Below are positions 17,273-25,319 of a DNA stretch of 64,000 bases, in pieces. Where the stretch lies: positions 310,001 through 374,000 of the forward strand of contig NZ_JARLLG010000002.1 in the NCBI RefSeq assembly GCF_029382255.1. Reading direction: 5' to 3'. The stretch comes from Isoptericola croceus. Lineage in GTDB: Bacteria; Actinomycetota; Actinomycetes; Actinomycetales; Cellulomonadaceae. A program made the position numbers and the translations under genes. The notes under the pieces were generated by a model that ran no database searches, was not told the DNA's origin, and worked only from the letters and a program-made list of their open reading frames with translations. Every line of letters starts with the position of its first letter. Within the stretch, counting starts at the first letter, position 1.

Positions 17273-17660
17273 AGCGGTTCGTTTCCTTTTTCGCCTCCGC
17301 GGCGATCCGCTCCTCCTCCTCGCGCACGCGAGCGGCGGTCTCCCGCTCGCTGACCAGCCACGCGGGCGGGTCCTCGCGCAGCTCGTCGATCTGCTCGGTG
17401 GTCAGCGGTTCGGTGATGCCACCGCGCGCCAGTCCCGCGATCGAGATGCCGAGCCGCCCGGCGACGACGGGCCGAGGGTGCGGCCCGTTCCGCCGCAGCT
17501 CGGCGAGCCACTCCGGCGGGTTCTCCTCGAGCTTCTCGAGCTCGGCGCGGGTGATCCCGCGCTCCTGGAACTCCGGCGGAGTGGCGGGCAGGTACACCCC
17601 GAGCTTCTTCGCCGCGTTCGTCGGCTTGAGGACCTGCTGGGAGAAGGGGGTTCCGGCCAT
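17271..17660 (-). CDS. DUF5997 family protein
   Basis: 129 residues, hydrophilic, with LKPTNAAKKLGVYLPATPPE near the N-terminus, two repeats of a short helical motif (ITRAELEKLEENPPEWLAEL and LTTEQIDELREDPPAWLVSE) and a charged helical tail ending KKETNR. The KLGVYLPATP segment is what I associate with DUF5997, a small actinobacterial family of unknown function. The two repeats look like winged-helix or HTH-associated modules, so DNA binding is conceivable. Divergent, 52 nt from the LysR-effector-like gene. Confidence 0.8.
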   Translation of the reverse strand: MAGTPFSQQVLKPTNAAKKLGVYLPATPPEFQERGITRAELEKLEENPPEWLAELRRNGPHPRPVVAGRLGISIAGLARGGITEPLTTEQIDELREDPPAWLVSERETAARVREEEERIAAEAKKETNR

Positions 17661-17712
17661 GGGCCCAGCCTAGTCGCGCGTGAGGGCCGACGGCGCCCCG
17701 TAGCCTGGTCGC

Positions 17713-18594
17713 GTGAGCGACGACACGCGCCCCGCACCGGGCGAACCCGCGCCCGGCGACGGCGGTCCCGGCCCGCAGGGCGGCCCGAGGTTCCGGTTGG
17801 GCTACGTCCCCGGTGCGACCCCGGGCCGGTGGGCGCGGACCTGGGAAGAGCGGCTGCCCCGGGTGCCGCTGGACCTGGTCCAGGTCGATGCCGCCGCCGT
17901 GCCGGCCGCGCTGCGCGACGGCGAGGTCCATGCGGCGATCGCCCGCCTGCCGGTCGACAAGGACGAGCTCCACGCGATCCCGCTCTACGCCGAGCTGCCC
18001 GTGGTGGTGGTCTCCCGGGACCACCTGCTGGCGGCGACCGAGGACTCGGAGCGGGTCTCGGCGGGCGACCTGGCCGACGACGTCCTGTGGGTCCCCCGGG
18101 ACGACGTGCTGTTCGGCACGGGCGTCGACCGCCCCGGGCTGCGGCCGGAGCCGTACGACGACGGCACGGGGGCGCGGGTGGAACCGGAGCCGGACACCAC
18201 GCAGGACGCGATCGCGTGGGCTGCGACAGGTTCCGGCGTGGTCGTGGTGCCGATGTCGCTCGCGCGCCTGCACCACCGCAAGGACACGGTGAGCCGCGTC
18301 GTGGACGGGCTGTCCGAGTCGCCGGTCGGGCTCGTCTGGCTGCGGGAGGGTCTGGCGGATGAGGTGGCGGAGCTCGTCGAGGAGCTGGTCGGGATCGTCC
18401 GAGGCCGCACCGCGAACAGCTCGCGCGGCCGCGGTGCTCCTGAGGCGCGTTCGACGAAGAAGTCGAAGGCCAGGGCTGCCACCGAGGGCAGGAGCGGCGT
18501 AGGGTCCGGCCGCGGTCAGGGTCGGTCGCAGGGGACCCGGCGTGGTGGCCCCGGGGGCCGAGGACGCTCAGGCAACAGTCGCCGCGGGCGATGA
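17713..18594 (+). CDS. LysR substrate-binding-domain protein lacking a DNA-binding domain
   Basis: 293 residues from GTG 17713. After a 25-residue Pro/Gly-rich N-terminus, residues 27-225 resemble the effector-binding half of LysR regulators: FRLGYVPGATPGRWARTWEE, then VVVSRDHLLAA, then IAWAATGSGVVVVPMSLARL. The winged HTH is absent. The last 75 residues are basic and rich in Arg, Gly and Ser (RSTKKSKARAA, RRGGPGGRGRSGNS), like RNA- or DNA-binding tails. Divergent from DUF5997; the two may act together (inference). Confidence 0.82.
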   Translation: MSDDTRPAPGEPAPGDGGPGPQGGPRFRLGYVPGATPGRWARTWEERLPRVPLDLVQVDAAAVPAALRDGEVHAAIARLPVDKDELHAIPLYAELPVVVVSRDHLLAATEDSERVSAGDLADDVLWVPRDDVLFGTGVDRPGLRPEPYDDGTGARVEPEPDTTQDAIAWAATGSGVVVVPMSLARLHHRKDTVSRVVDGLSESPVGLVWLREGLADEVAELVEELVGIVRGRTANSSRGRGAPEARSTKKSKARAATEGRSGVGSGRGQGRSQGTRRGGPGGRGRSGNSRRGR

Positions 18595-18605
18595 TTTGGG
18601 GGTGA

Positions 18606-18643
18606 AAAGCGACAGGCGCCTTATGAGGCGCCTCTTCGCTCTT
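18606..18643 (+). terminator. Terminator after the LysR-like gene
   Basis: Stem of AGGCGCC around a TTAT loop, extended by outer pairing of AAAGCG with CGCT, followed by CTTCCC. It lies 12 nt past the stop at 18594. Confidence 0.6.
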
Positions 18644-18759
18644 CCCATACTAAGTCCGTTTCGCTAGCATCACGTGCGCACCCCGTGACGACCCACCATC
18701 GGACCACCGACGGTGTCGGCTGCGGGGGCAACCCGTTCTGACTCTCAGAGGAGAGCGCC

Positions 18760-19587
18760 ATGCGCACGCCCCTAGCCCTCGGAGCTGCCGTGCTCCTCAC
18801 CCTCGGCCTCGGTGCCGGACCTGCTGCCGCGACCGGAGGTGGCCAGGATCGATGGGAGGGCCCTGGCGACTCGCGGACCGGAGAGATCTGGAACGGTGGC
18901 GAGGCGACGTCGGGCGGAAAGGCCTACGGCTGGCCCGAGAAGACGTACTCGTGGATCGGCGACGTCTGCCCAGACATGGACGAGCCCAAGACGGACACCG
19001 ACGATGAACCGGAGACCGTCACGCTGACGGCACCCGAGGGCAAGCTCATCTCGACCTACTGCGTGAAGTCTGGATCTGACGGCAAGGGGAACGGTCCGAA
19101 GATCGTCACGCTCGACGTGCCGCAGCCCGAGGTGGAGATCTCGTACGTGGCCGACAACAAGTGCAAGGACATCAGCCACTACGCCGTGGCGTACGTGGAC
19201 GCACCGACCCCGACGCCGAGCCCCGACGACAGCACGGAGCCGTCGCCGGTGCCGAGCGGCGAGCCCGTGGTCGACCCGGAGCCGTCGCCGGAGCCGAGCG
19301 GCGAGCCCGGCACGGACCCGACTCCCGAGGTCTCCGAGGGACCCGAGGGGCGCCCGCAGACGGTCGTCCCGGTGGAGCCCGGATCGGACGAGCCCCGCGC
19401 GTCGGAGGTCGCCGTCGACGCCGAGGAGGACGCTCCGGACGTGGAGACGGTGCGCGCCCAGACGCAGGCCGAGCTGCCGCAGACCGGCCCGGGCCGCGCG
19501 ATCGGCATCGCCGTCGGTGCGCTCGTCCTGGTGGGTGCGGGTGTCGGCGCTGTGCTCTTCGCCCGGTCGCGCCGCGCCGGAGCCTGA
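18760..19587 (+). CDS. LPxTG-anchored surface protein
   Basis: 275 residues from ATG 18760, with GAGGAGAG just upstream. Signal peptide at 1-25 (TPLALGAAVLLTLGLGAGPAAA). The exported domain (about 30-145) has three Cys in DVCPDMD, STYCVKSG and NKCKDISHYAVAY. It is followed by a Pro/Ser/Glu-rich stalk with PSGEP repeats (about 150-195) and a sorting signal: LPQTG at about 239-243, a hydrophobic helix, and a basic tail RSRRAGA. Sortase would link it to peptidoglycan; no sortase gene is in the window. The function of the exposed domain is unknown. Confidence 0.9.
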   Translation: MRTPLALGAAVLLTLGLGAGPAAATGGGQDRWEGPGDSRTGEIWNGGEATSGGKAYGWPEKTYSWIGDVCPDMDEPKTDTDDEPETVTLTAPEGKLISTYCVKSGSDGKGNGPKIVTLDVPQPEVEISYVADNKCKDISHYAVAYVDAPTPTPSPDDSTEPSPVPSGEPVVDPEPSPEPSGEPGTDPTPEVSEGPEGRPQTVVPVEPGSDEPRASEVAVDAEEDAPDVETVRAQTQAELPQTGPGRAIGIAVGALVLVGAGVGAVLFARSRRAGA

Positions 19588-19626
19588 CGACCCTGACAGC
19601 CGGCTGACGATCGGCCGGCACGCCTG

Positions 19627-19670
19627 ACGGCCGGCGCCGGGAGCAGAACACGCTCCCGGCGCCGGGCCGT
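19627..19670. terminator. Hairpin between the LPQTG gene and the ligase gene
   Basis: Arms 19627-19644 and 19652-19670 (one bulged G) around the 7-nt loop AGAACAC. It lies between convergent genes. Confidence 0.7.
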
Positions 19671-19712
19671 CGTGCGTGCCGGACTGTGCAACGCCTCCGG
19701 TTCTGCCTCGGG

Positions 19713-21278
19713 TCAGCCCGTCGGCCGACCGGTCATTGCGCGGACCTGCTCGATGGTGTCCGCCTCGTCGGCCGACTTGTCGTCGCGGTAGCGGACCACG
19801 CGGGCGAACCGCAGGGCGAGCCCGCCGGGGTACCGGCTGGAGCGCTGGACGCCGTCGAACGCGATCTCCACCACCTGCTCGGGCCGCACCCGCACGACGT
19901 ACCCGTCGGTGGGGCCGTCGGCGAGCTCGGTGAACCGCTCGGTCTGCCAGGCGAGCGTCTCGTCGGTCATCCCCTTGAACGTCTTGCCGAGCATCACGAA
20001 GCCCCCGTTCGCGGGGTCGCGGGCACCCAGGTGGATGTTGGACAGCCAGCCTTCGCGGCGGCCGGAACCGCGCTCGACGGCGAGCACCACCAGGTCGAGG
20101 GTGTGCCGCGGCTTGACCTTGACCCAGGCGGAACCACGCCGTCCGGCGGCGTACGGAGCGTCGAGGGCCTTGATGACGAGACCCTCGTGACCCTCGGCCA
20201 CCGTGTCGTCGAAGAGCTCCTGCACGACGGCGGGCTCGTCCGCGAGGCGCCGGGGCACGACGGCGGAGGCCGGCACCGCGCGGTCGAGCGCTGCGAGGCG
20301 TTCGGTGGCCGGGGCGTCGATGAGGTCGGTGCCGTCCAGGTGCAGGATGTCGAAGAACTGGACGGTGAGCGGTACGGCACCGGCCCCGGCTCCGACGTGG
20401 TGCGTACCGGTGCGCGCGGCGGTCTCCTGGAACGGGCGAGGGCGCCCGACGTCGTCCAGGGCGAGGGCCTCGCCGTCGAGCACTGCGGCCTCGGCATCGA
20501 GCGAGCGGGCCAGGGACACCACCTCGGGCAGGCGGTCGGTGATGTCGTCGAGCGAACGGGTGAAGATCGAGACGGCGTCGCCGTCCTTGTGCACCTGGAT
20601 CCGGATGCCGTCGAGCTTGACGTCTGCGGCCACCTCGGCGCCGGCGAACCGCTCGAGGGCGGTCGCGACGTCGGGCGCGGAGGAGGCGAGCATGGGGCGT
20701 ACCGGCCGCCCCACCTGGAGCGTGAACGACTCCAGGGTGTCCGTTCCGCCGGTGAGTGCGGCCCGGGCGATCGGGCCGGACAGGGCGCTGAACATCGCTG
20801 CTCGCCGCACGGCCTGGATCGGGACGTCGGCGGCGGTGGCGATGGCGTCGAGCAGCAGCGCGTCGAGTGCTCCCTGGCGCAGCTCACCGAGGACGAGCCG
20901 GGTGAGGAACCGTTGCTCGTCCTCCGTGGCCCGCGACCAGAGGTCCGTCAGTGCGCGCGCCCGCGCTGCCTGGGAACCGGAACCCTGCAGCGCCGACATG
21001 GCTTCCAGGGCGGTGTCGACGTCGGTGGGGCTCAGGCTCGGTGCGGGCGCAGCAGGGGGAAGGTTGGCGAGCGTGCGCCAGCCCAGCCCGGTGCGGCGCT
21101 GCCGTGGACGCCCGGACAGGAAGGAGGCGACCACCTCGATCTCGGTCCCGCGCTGCCCGGCCGGTACGTCGCCGTGGGCGGCGGATCGCAGCGCCTCGGC
21201 CAGCAGCTCGCGCTTGCGCAGCCGGGACCGCGTCGCGGCGACGGCGGCGTGGGTCCGGACGAGCTCGGCGAGCAGCAC
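19713..21278 (-). CDS. ATP-dependent DNA ligase
   Basis: 521 residues. An N-terminal helical DNA-binding domain (1-190) is followed by an adenylation domain with nucleophile motif AADVKLDGIRIQ (Lys near residue 221), LDGEALALDD, TVQFFDILHLDG, EGLVIKALDAPY and WVKVKPRHTLD. A C-terminal OB domain ends in VVEIAFDGVQRSSRYPGGLA. The length and domain order match the LigB class of actinobacterial ligases, which are accessory to the NAD-dependent LigA. No Ku or polymerase partner nearby, so a role in repair rather than classical NHEJ is likely. Start GTG 21278 is the first plausible codon, without a clear ribosome site. Confidence 0.93.
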   Translation of the reverse strand: MLLAELVRTHAAVAATRSRLRKRELLAEALRSAAHGDVPAGQRGTEIEVVASFLSGRPRQRRTGLGWRTLANLPPAAPAPSLSPTDVDTALEAMSALQGSGSQAARARALTDLWSRATEDEQRFLTRLVLGELRQGALDALLLDAIATAADVPIQAVRRAAMFSALSGPIARAALTGGTDTLESFTLQVGRPVRPMLASSAPDVATALERFAGAEVAADVKLDGIRIQVHKDGDAVSIFTRSLDDITDRLPEVVSLARSLDAEAAVLDGEALALDDVGRPRPFQETAARTGTHHVGAGAGAVPLTVQFFDILHLDGTDLIDAPATERLAALDRAVPASAVVPRRLADEPAVVQELFDDTVAEGHEGLVIKALDAPYAAGRRGSAWVKVKPRHTLDLVVLAVERGSGRREGWLSNIHLGARDPANGGFVMLGKTFKGMTDETLAWQTERFTELADGPTDGYVVRVRPEQVVEIAFDGVQRSSRYPGGLALRFARVVRYRDDKSADEADTIEQVRAMTGRPTG

Positions 21279-21341
21279 CCACCGATCGTCGCAGGGCTCG
21301 CCGACATCCGCCGCCGGACGGAGTGCGGCGGGCGAGTGGGG

Positions 21342-21716
21342 TCAGGACGCGGCGTGGACGGTGTCGTACTCCGCGCGAGCCGTCAGCACGGCGTCGGCGT
21401 GGGCCAGTGTCCAGCGCTCGATCGCATGGATCGGCTCCAGCATCCCGCGGCCGGCGTCGGTCAGGTGGTACTCGACGCGAGGGGGCACCTCGGCATGGAC
21501 CGTGCGGGTGACGAGCCCGTCGCGCTCGAGACCGCGCAGGGTCTGGGTGAGCATCTTCTGCGACACGCCGTCGACGCGGTGGGCGAGCTCGGTGAACCGC
21601 AGCGGCCCGGCCTCGAGAGCGCCCACGACGAGCACCGTCCAGCGGTCGGTGACGCGGTCGAGCACCGTGCGGCTCGGGCAGGCGCGCTGGTACGGGTCGA
21701 ACGGGATGTCGTTCAT
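21342..21716 (-). CDS. HxlR family winged-helix regulator
   Basis: 124 residues. A single winged-helix domain with the family pattern CPSRTVLDRVTDRWTVLVVG, LRFTELAHRVDGVSQKMLTQ and LERDGLVTRTVHAEVPPRVEY. Cys13 lies where HxlR/YodB-type proteins carry a redox- or electrophile-sensing cysteine. Divergent from an NAD(P)-binding oxidoreductase-like gene, with a clear repeated operator between them. It probably represses that gene and itself. Confidence 0.93.
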   Translation of the reverse strand: MNDIPFDPYQRACPSRTVLDRVTDRWTVLVVGALEAGPLRFTELAHRVDGVSQKMLTQTLRGLERDGLVTRTVHAEVPPRVEYHLTDAGRGMLEPIHAIERWTLAHADAVLTARAEYDTVHAAS

Positions 21717-21752
21717 CGGGTCCTCCTTGCGGAGCGCCAGTCTAACCCTGAT

Positions 21753-21787
21753 ACTCTCTGAACGTCAGTCACTCTCTTATAGAGAGT
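21753..21787. promoter_or_regulatory. HxlR operator: repeated ACTCTCT half-sites
   Basis: ACTCTCT at 21753-21759 is repeated at 21771-21777. The second copy forms a perfect dyad ACTCTCTTATAGAGAGT (21771-21787). The TATAGA core may overlap the -10 box of the divergent + strand gene starting at 21808. Confidence 0.75.
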
Positions 21788-21807
21788 AACAACCACGAAG
21801 GAGAGCT

Positions 21808-22452
21808 ATGGCTCGCATCACCGTGATCGGCGGCACCGGGTACGCCGGCACCCACATCGTCCGAGAGGCCGCCGCGCGCGGTCACCAGGTCCGTTCCGTC
21901 AGCCGGTCCGTGCCCGCGGAGAAGATCGACGGGGTCGAGTACGCCGAGGGTTCGGTGCTCGATGACGCCGCGGTCGCCGCCGCGCTCGACGGTGCCGACG
22001 TCGTCGTCGCCACCGTGTCGCCCCGCGGGGACATGGCGGGACAGGTCCGTCCCGCGTACGCGCGGCTCGCCGCCGCGGCCCAGGTCCGCGGCGTGCGGCT
22101 CGCCGTCGTCGGCGGAGCCGCCTCGCTGAAGGTCGCCGAAGGTGGCCCGCGACTGCTGGACACCCCCGAGTTCCCGGACATGTTCAAGCCGGAGGCGAGC
22201 GAGTTCGCCGACATCCTCGACGACCTGCGCGCAGCCCCGGACGGGCTCGACTGGTTCTACCTGAGCCCGGCGGGGACGTTCGGCTCCTACGCCCCCGGCG
22301 AGGACAGGGGCAGCTACCGCGTCGGCGGGGACGTGCTGCTCACCGACGACGCCGGCGAGTCGGCCATCTCCGGCCCGGACTTCGCGCGGGCGATCGTCGA
22401 CGAGATCGACTCGCCCGCCCACCGGCGCACCCGCTTCACCGTCGCGCACTGA
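21808..22452 (+). CDS. NAD(P)-binding oxidoreductase-like protein (atypical SDR/NmrA-like)
   Basis: 214 residues, preceded by GAAGGAGAG. The N-terminal Rossmann motif ITVIGGTGYAGTHIVREAAA is followed by strand-helix units (VEYAEGSVLDDAAVAAALDG; RLAVVGGAASLKV) and a C-terminal HRRTRFTVAH. The family includes quinone reductase-like and NmrA-like proteins; the Tyr-x3-Lys motif of classical SDRs is not evident. Control by the divergent HxlR protein suggests a role in detoxifying electrophiles or quinones (inference). Confidence 0.88.
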   Translation: MARITVIGGTGYAGTHIVREAAARGHQVRSVSRSVPAEKIDGVEYAEGSVLDDAAVAAALDGADVVVATVSPRGDMAGQVRPAYARLAAAAQVRGVRLAVVGGAASLKVAEGGPRLLDTPEFPDMFKPEASEFADILDDLRAAPDGLDWFYLSPAGTFGSYAPGEDRGSYRVGGDVLLTDDAGESAISGPDFARAIVDEIDSPAHRRTRFTVAH

Positions 22453-22455
22453 GGG

Positions 22456-22506
22456 ACGTCGCGGAAGTTCACGCTTCGGTGGTCGATGCGTGAGCTTCCG
22501 CGACGT
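22456..22506. terminator. Long hairpin between convergent genes
   Basis: Arms of 19 nt (22456-22474 and 22488-22506) with a single mismatch that can pair as G-U in RNA, and a 13-nt loop. It begins 4 nt after the oxidoreductase stop and precedes the msrA stop on the opposite strand. Confidence 0.7.
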
Positions 22507-22566
22507 GGGCTCAGCCGGGCCAGAGGTCGGCCTGGGCGACGATCACGCGCTCCCCATCTCCTCCGG

Positions 22567-23238
22567 TCAGGCGGCGTCCGGGAACGGCACGCCCGTCGTC
22601 GCGTGGCAGCGGTAGCCGTGCGGGTTCTTCGCGGCCGACAGGTACTGCTGGTGGTAGTCCTCGGCGTAGAAGAACGGCCCCGCCTCCGCCGCGGGAGCCA
22701 TGTCGGTGGTGATGGGGTCGTAGCCCTTCGCGGCCAGCACCTCGCCGTACCGCTCGGCCGTGCTGCGGACGGCCTCGGCCTGCTCCGGCGTCGTCCAGTA
22801 CACCGCCGAGCGGTACTGCGTGCCGACGTCGTTGCCCTGCCGGTACCCCTGGGTGGGGTCGTGCCGCTCCCAGAAGATCCGCAGCAGCTCCTCCTCGGAG
22901 ACCACGGACGGGTCGTAGGCGACCATCGCCGTCTCGGTGTGCCCCGTGCGCGCCGAGCACACCTCCTCGTAGGTGGGGTTCGGCGTCGTGCCCCCCATGT
23001 AGCCGACGGCGGTGCTCACCACGCCGGGCACCTGCCAGTAGATCTCCTCGGCGCCCCAGAAGCAGCCCATCGCGAGGTAGAGCACGCGCGTGCCCGGCTC
23101 CCAGGGGCCGGTGAGCGACGTGCCCAGCACGGTGTGCGTGCGCGGGGCGGGCAGGATCGGGGACTCGCGGCCGGGCAGGGCGTCCTCGGGGGACACCATC
23201 GTGGTCTTTGCCGGGTGGCCGAACAGGTTCTCGAACAT
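22567..23238 (-). CDS. msrA: Peptide-methionine (S)-S-oxide reductase MsrA
   Basis: 223 residues from ATG 23238, fixed by AAGGAGG upstream; a longer frame from 23391 has no ribosome site. The catalytic motif [12 protein letters not shown] (Cys at about 59) is followed by [31 protein letters not shown] and [14 protein letters not shown], the last carrying a probable resolving cysteine region. It reduces methionine-S-sulfoxide in proteins, repairing oxidative damage in the cytoplasm. MsrB is not adjacent. Confidence 0.96.
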   Translation of the reverse strand: MFENLFGHPAKTTMVSPEDALPGRESPILPAPRTHTVLGTSLTGPWEPGTRVLYLAMGCFWGAEEIYWQVPGVVSTAVGYMGGTTPNPTYEEVCSARTGHTETAMVAYDPSVVSEEELLRIFWERHDPTQGYRQGNDVGTQYRSAVYWTTPEQAEAVRSTAERYGEVLAAKGYDPITTDMAPAAEAGPFFYAEDYHQQYLSAAKNPHGYRCHATTGVPFPDAA

Positions 23239-23366
23239 CGCGTCGCCTCCTTGGTGCGGTGCGGGGTCGGTCCGCCGGCCCCGCACCTGCGCAACGACCT
23301 GGTGTGCTCCGGTGTTCCGCCACGGCCGGGGTGCGCCCTGTCGGAGGTGGGCCGTAGCGTCGGACC

Positions 23367-23975
23367 ATGGCCGTACAGCGCACCGAGCCACTCCTCTTGC
23401 CCGACGCCGCCGCCTGGCGTGCCTGGCTGGACGAGCACGAGGACACCGCGCCCGACGGCGTGTGGCTCGTGCTCGCGCGCAAGGGCCAGGCCGCCCCGAC
23501 CTCCCTCACCCGCACCGAGGCGTTGGAGGAGGCCCTGTGCAGCGGCTGGATCGACGCGCAGGCGCGGAGCCGCGACGACGCCACGAGCCTGCAGCGGTAC
23601 TGCCCGCGGCGCTCACGCAGCATCTGGTCGGTCCGCAACCGCGAGATCGTCGCCCGGCTGATCGACTCCGGGCGGATGCGGCCGCGCGGGCAGGCGGAGA
23701 TCGACCGCGCGCAGGCGGACGGTCGCTGGGACGCCGCCTATGCGGGACCGGCCACGATCGAGGTGCCTGCGGCGCTCGCTGCGGCGCTCGCGCAGAGCCC
23801 GCGGGCGACGGCCATGTGGGAGATCCTCACCTCGCAGAACCGGTACGCGATCCTGCACCGGCTGGCGACAGCGAAGAAGGAGGAGACCCGGCTGCGCAAC
23901 GCGGCGAAGTTCGTCGCGATGCTCGAGCGTGGCGAGACGCCCCACCCGCAGCGGCGCAGCCTCGACGCAGGCTGA
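23367..23975 (+). CDS. YdeI/OmpD-associated family protein
   Basis: 202 residues. [60 protein letters not shown] and the C-terminal [20 protein letters not shown] match the YdeI-type family. Relatives are found across soil bacteria, with proposed but unproven roles in envelope stress. Predicted cytoplasmic. Divergent from msrA by 128 nt. Confidence 0.88.
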   Translation: MAVQRTEPLLLPDAAAWRAWLDEHEDTAPDGVWLVLARKGQAAPTSLTRTEALEEALCSGWIDAQARSRDDATSLQRYCPRRSRSIWSVRNREIVARLIDSGRMRPRGQAEIDRAQADGRWDAAYAGPATIEVPAALAAALAQSPRATAMWEILTSQNRYAILHRLATAKKEETRLRNAAKFVAMLERGETPHPQRRSLDAG

Positions 23976-24053
23976 CACCGCCGTCCATCGCGGCAGCGCG
24001 ACCTGCCGCGATGCTGTCGCGCGACAGCGACCTCGGCGACCTATGGTGGGGCC

Positions 24054-25319
24054 GTGAACACCCCCGATCAGACGGCCCTGAGCGGACGCGAGATGGTCCC
24101 GGCGAGCGTGCGCGGTGCCGCCGCGTGGTCGTGGCGGCTGCTGATCATCGCCGTCGGTGTCGCCGGGCTGCTCTGGGTGCTCGCCCAGCTCAAGACGATC
24201 GCCGTCCCGGTGGCCGTCGCTCTGCTGGTCACGATCCTGCTGCGCCCCGTGCGGGTCACGCTGGAACGGTGGCACGTGCCTCGCGGCCTGGCGACGGCAC
24301 TGTCCATCCTCGGGCTCATCACCTTCGTGACGGGCCTGATCGTGATCGCCGGCCAGTCGATCGTCGTCGGCTTCCAGGACCTGTGGGACCAGGCGGTGGC
24401 AGGCTTCGAGGAGCTCCTCGCCTGGCTGTCGGACGGACCGCTCGGGCTCGAGACCGCCACGCTCTCCGACCTCGGGAGCCAGGCGCAGGTGCTCGTCGCG
24501 GACCAGAGCTCGACGCTGATCACCGGAGCGCTCGGCGCAGCGACCACCGTCGGGCACGCCCTGGTCGGGCTGATCATCGCGCTCTTCTGCATCATCTTCT
24601 TCCTGCAGGACGGCCGGACGATCTGGACCTGGGTCGTCAACCTCCTGCCGATCGCCGCCCGCGAGACCGTCCACCAAGCCGGCCGGCGCGGCATGGTCAC
24701 CCTGTCTGCCTATGTGCGCACGTTGATCCTCGTGGCCCTGGTGGACGCCCTCGGCATCGGCATCGGGTCGGCGTTCTTCGTCCCGGCGCTGGCGATCCCG
24801 ATCGGCATCCTCGTGTTCGTCGGCTCGTTCGTCCCGATCCTCGGCGCGATCGTCACGGGTGCGATCGCCACCGCCGTCGTGCTCGTGGCCGAGGGATGGA
24901 TCGCCGCGGCCATCATGCTCGGCATCGTCCTGCTGGTGCAGCAGGCCGAGAGCCACATCCTGCAGCCGCTCCTCATGGGCCACGCCGTCTCGCTGCACCC
25001 GGTCGCCGTGGTGCTCGTCGTCGGTGCCGGAACCCTCGCGGCAGGCCTCATCGGCGCCCTGTTCGCGGTGCCGCTGGCCGCCGTGCTCAACACCGTCATC
25101 CAGTACCTGCACGGGCACGACAAGTTCCCCGAGCTCGGCACCGACGATCACGTGCCGCTCCTGCGCCGCCGTCCCTCGCTGGCCGACCTGCCGGGTACGC
25201 TCCTGTGGCCGAGCCGGTCCGGCGCGTCCGACGACGCCGGCGTGGCACCCACCACCCCGGGTGACGCCCTTGCCGCACCGGCGGACGACGCCGGACCGGC
25301 AGGAGAGAGCAGGACGTGA
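24054..25319 (+). CDS. AI-2E family transporter (PerM/YdiK-like)
   Basis: 421 residues from GTG 24054. About eight membrane helices. The pattern is typical of the AI-2E/PerM group: an N-terminal pair of helices, a long amphipathic segment (about 95-155), then AYVRTLILVALVDALGIGIG, IPIGILVFVGSFVPILGAIV and QQAESHILQPLLMG. Members export small molecules or act in Na+/H+ exchange; the substrate here is unknown. Its stop overlaps the GTG of ilvA, so the two are co-translated. Confidence 0.92.
   Translation: MNTPDQTALSGREMVPASVRGAAAWSWRLLIIAVGVAGLLWVLAQLKTIAVPVAVALLVTILLRPVRVTLERWHVPRGLATALSILGLITFVTGLIVIAGQSIVVGFQDLWDQAVAGFEELLAWLSDGPLGLETATLSDLGSQAQVLVADQSSTLITGALGAATTVGHALVGLIIALFCIIFFLQDGRTIWTWVVNLLPIAARETVHQAGRRGMVTLSAYVRTLILVALVDALGIGIGSAFFVPALAIPIGILVFVGSFVPILGAIVTGAIATAVVLVAEGWIAAAIMLGIVLLVQQAESHILQPLLMGHAVSLHPVAVVLVVGAGTLAAGLIGALFAVPLAAVLNTVIQYLHGHDKFPELGTDDHVPLLRRRPSLADLPGTLLWPSRSGASDDAGVAPTTPGDALAAPADDAGPAGESRT

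Noticed and set aside
19713-21278. NHEJ system around the ATP-dependent ligase
   Set aside because: No Ku, polymerase or nuclease domain in the protein or its neighbours; the ligase has only the LigB-type domains.
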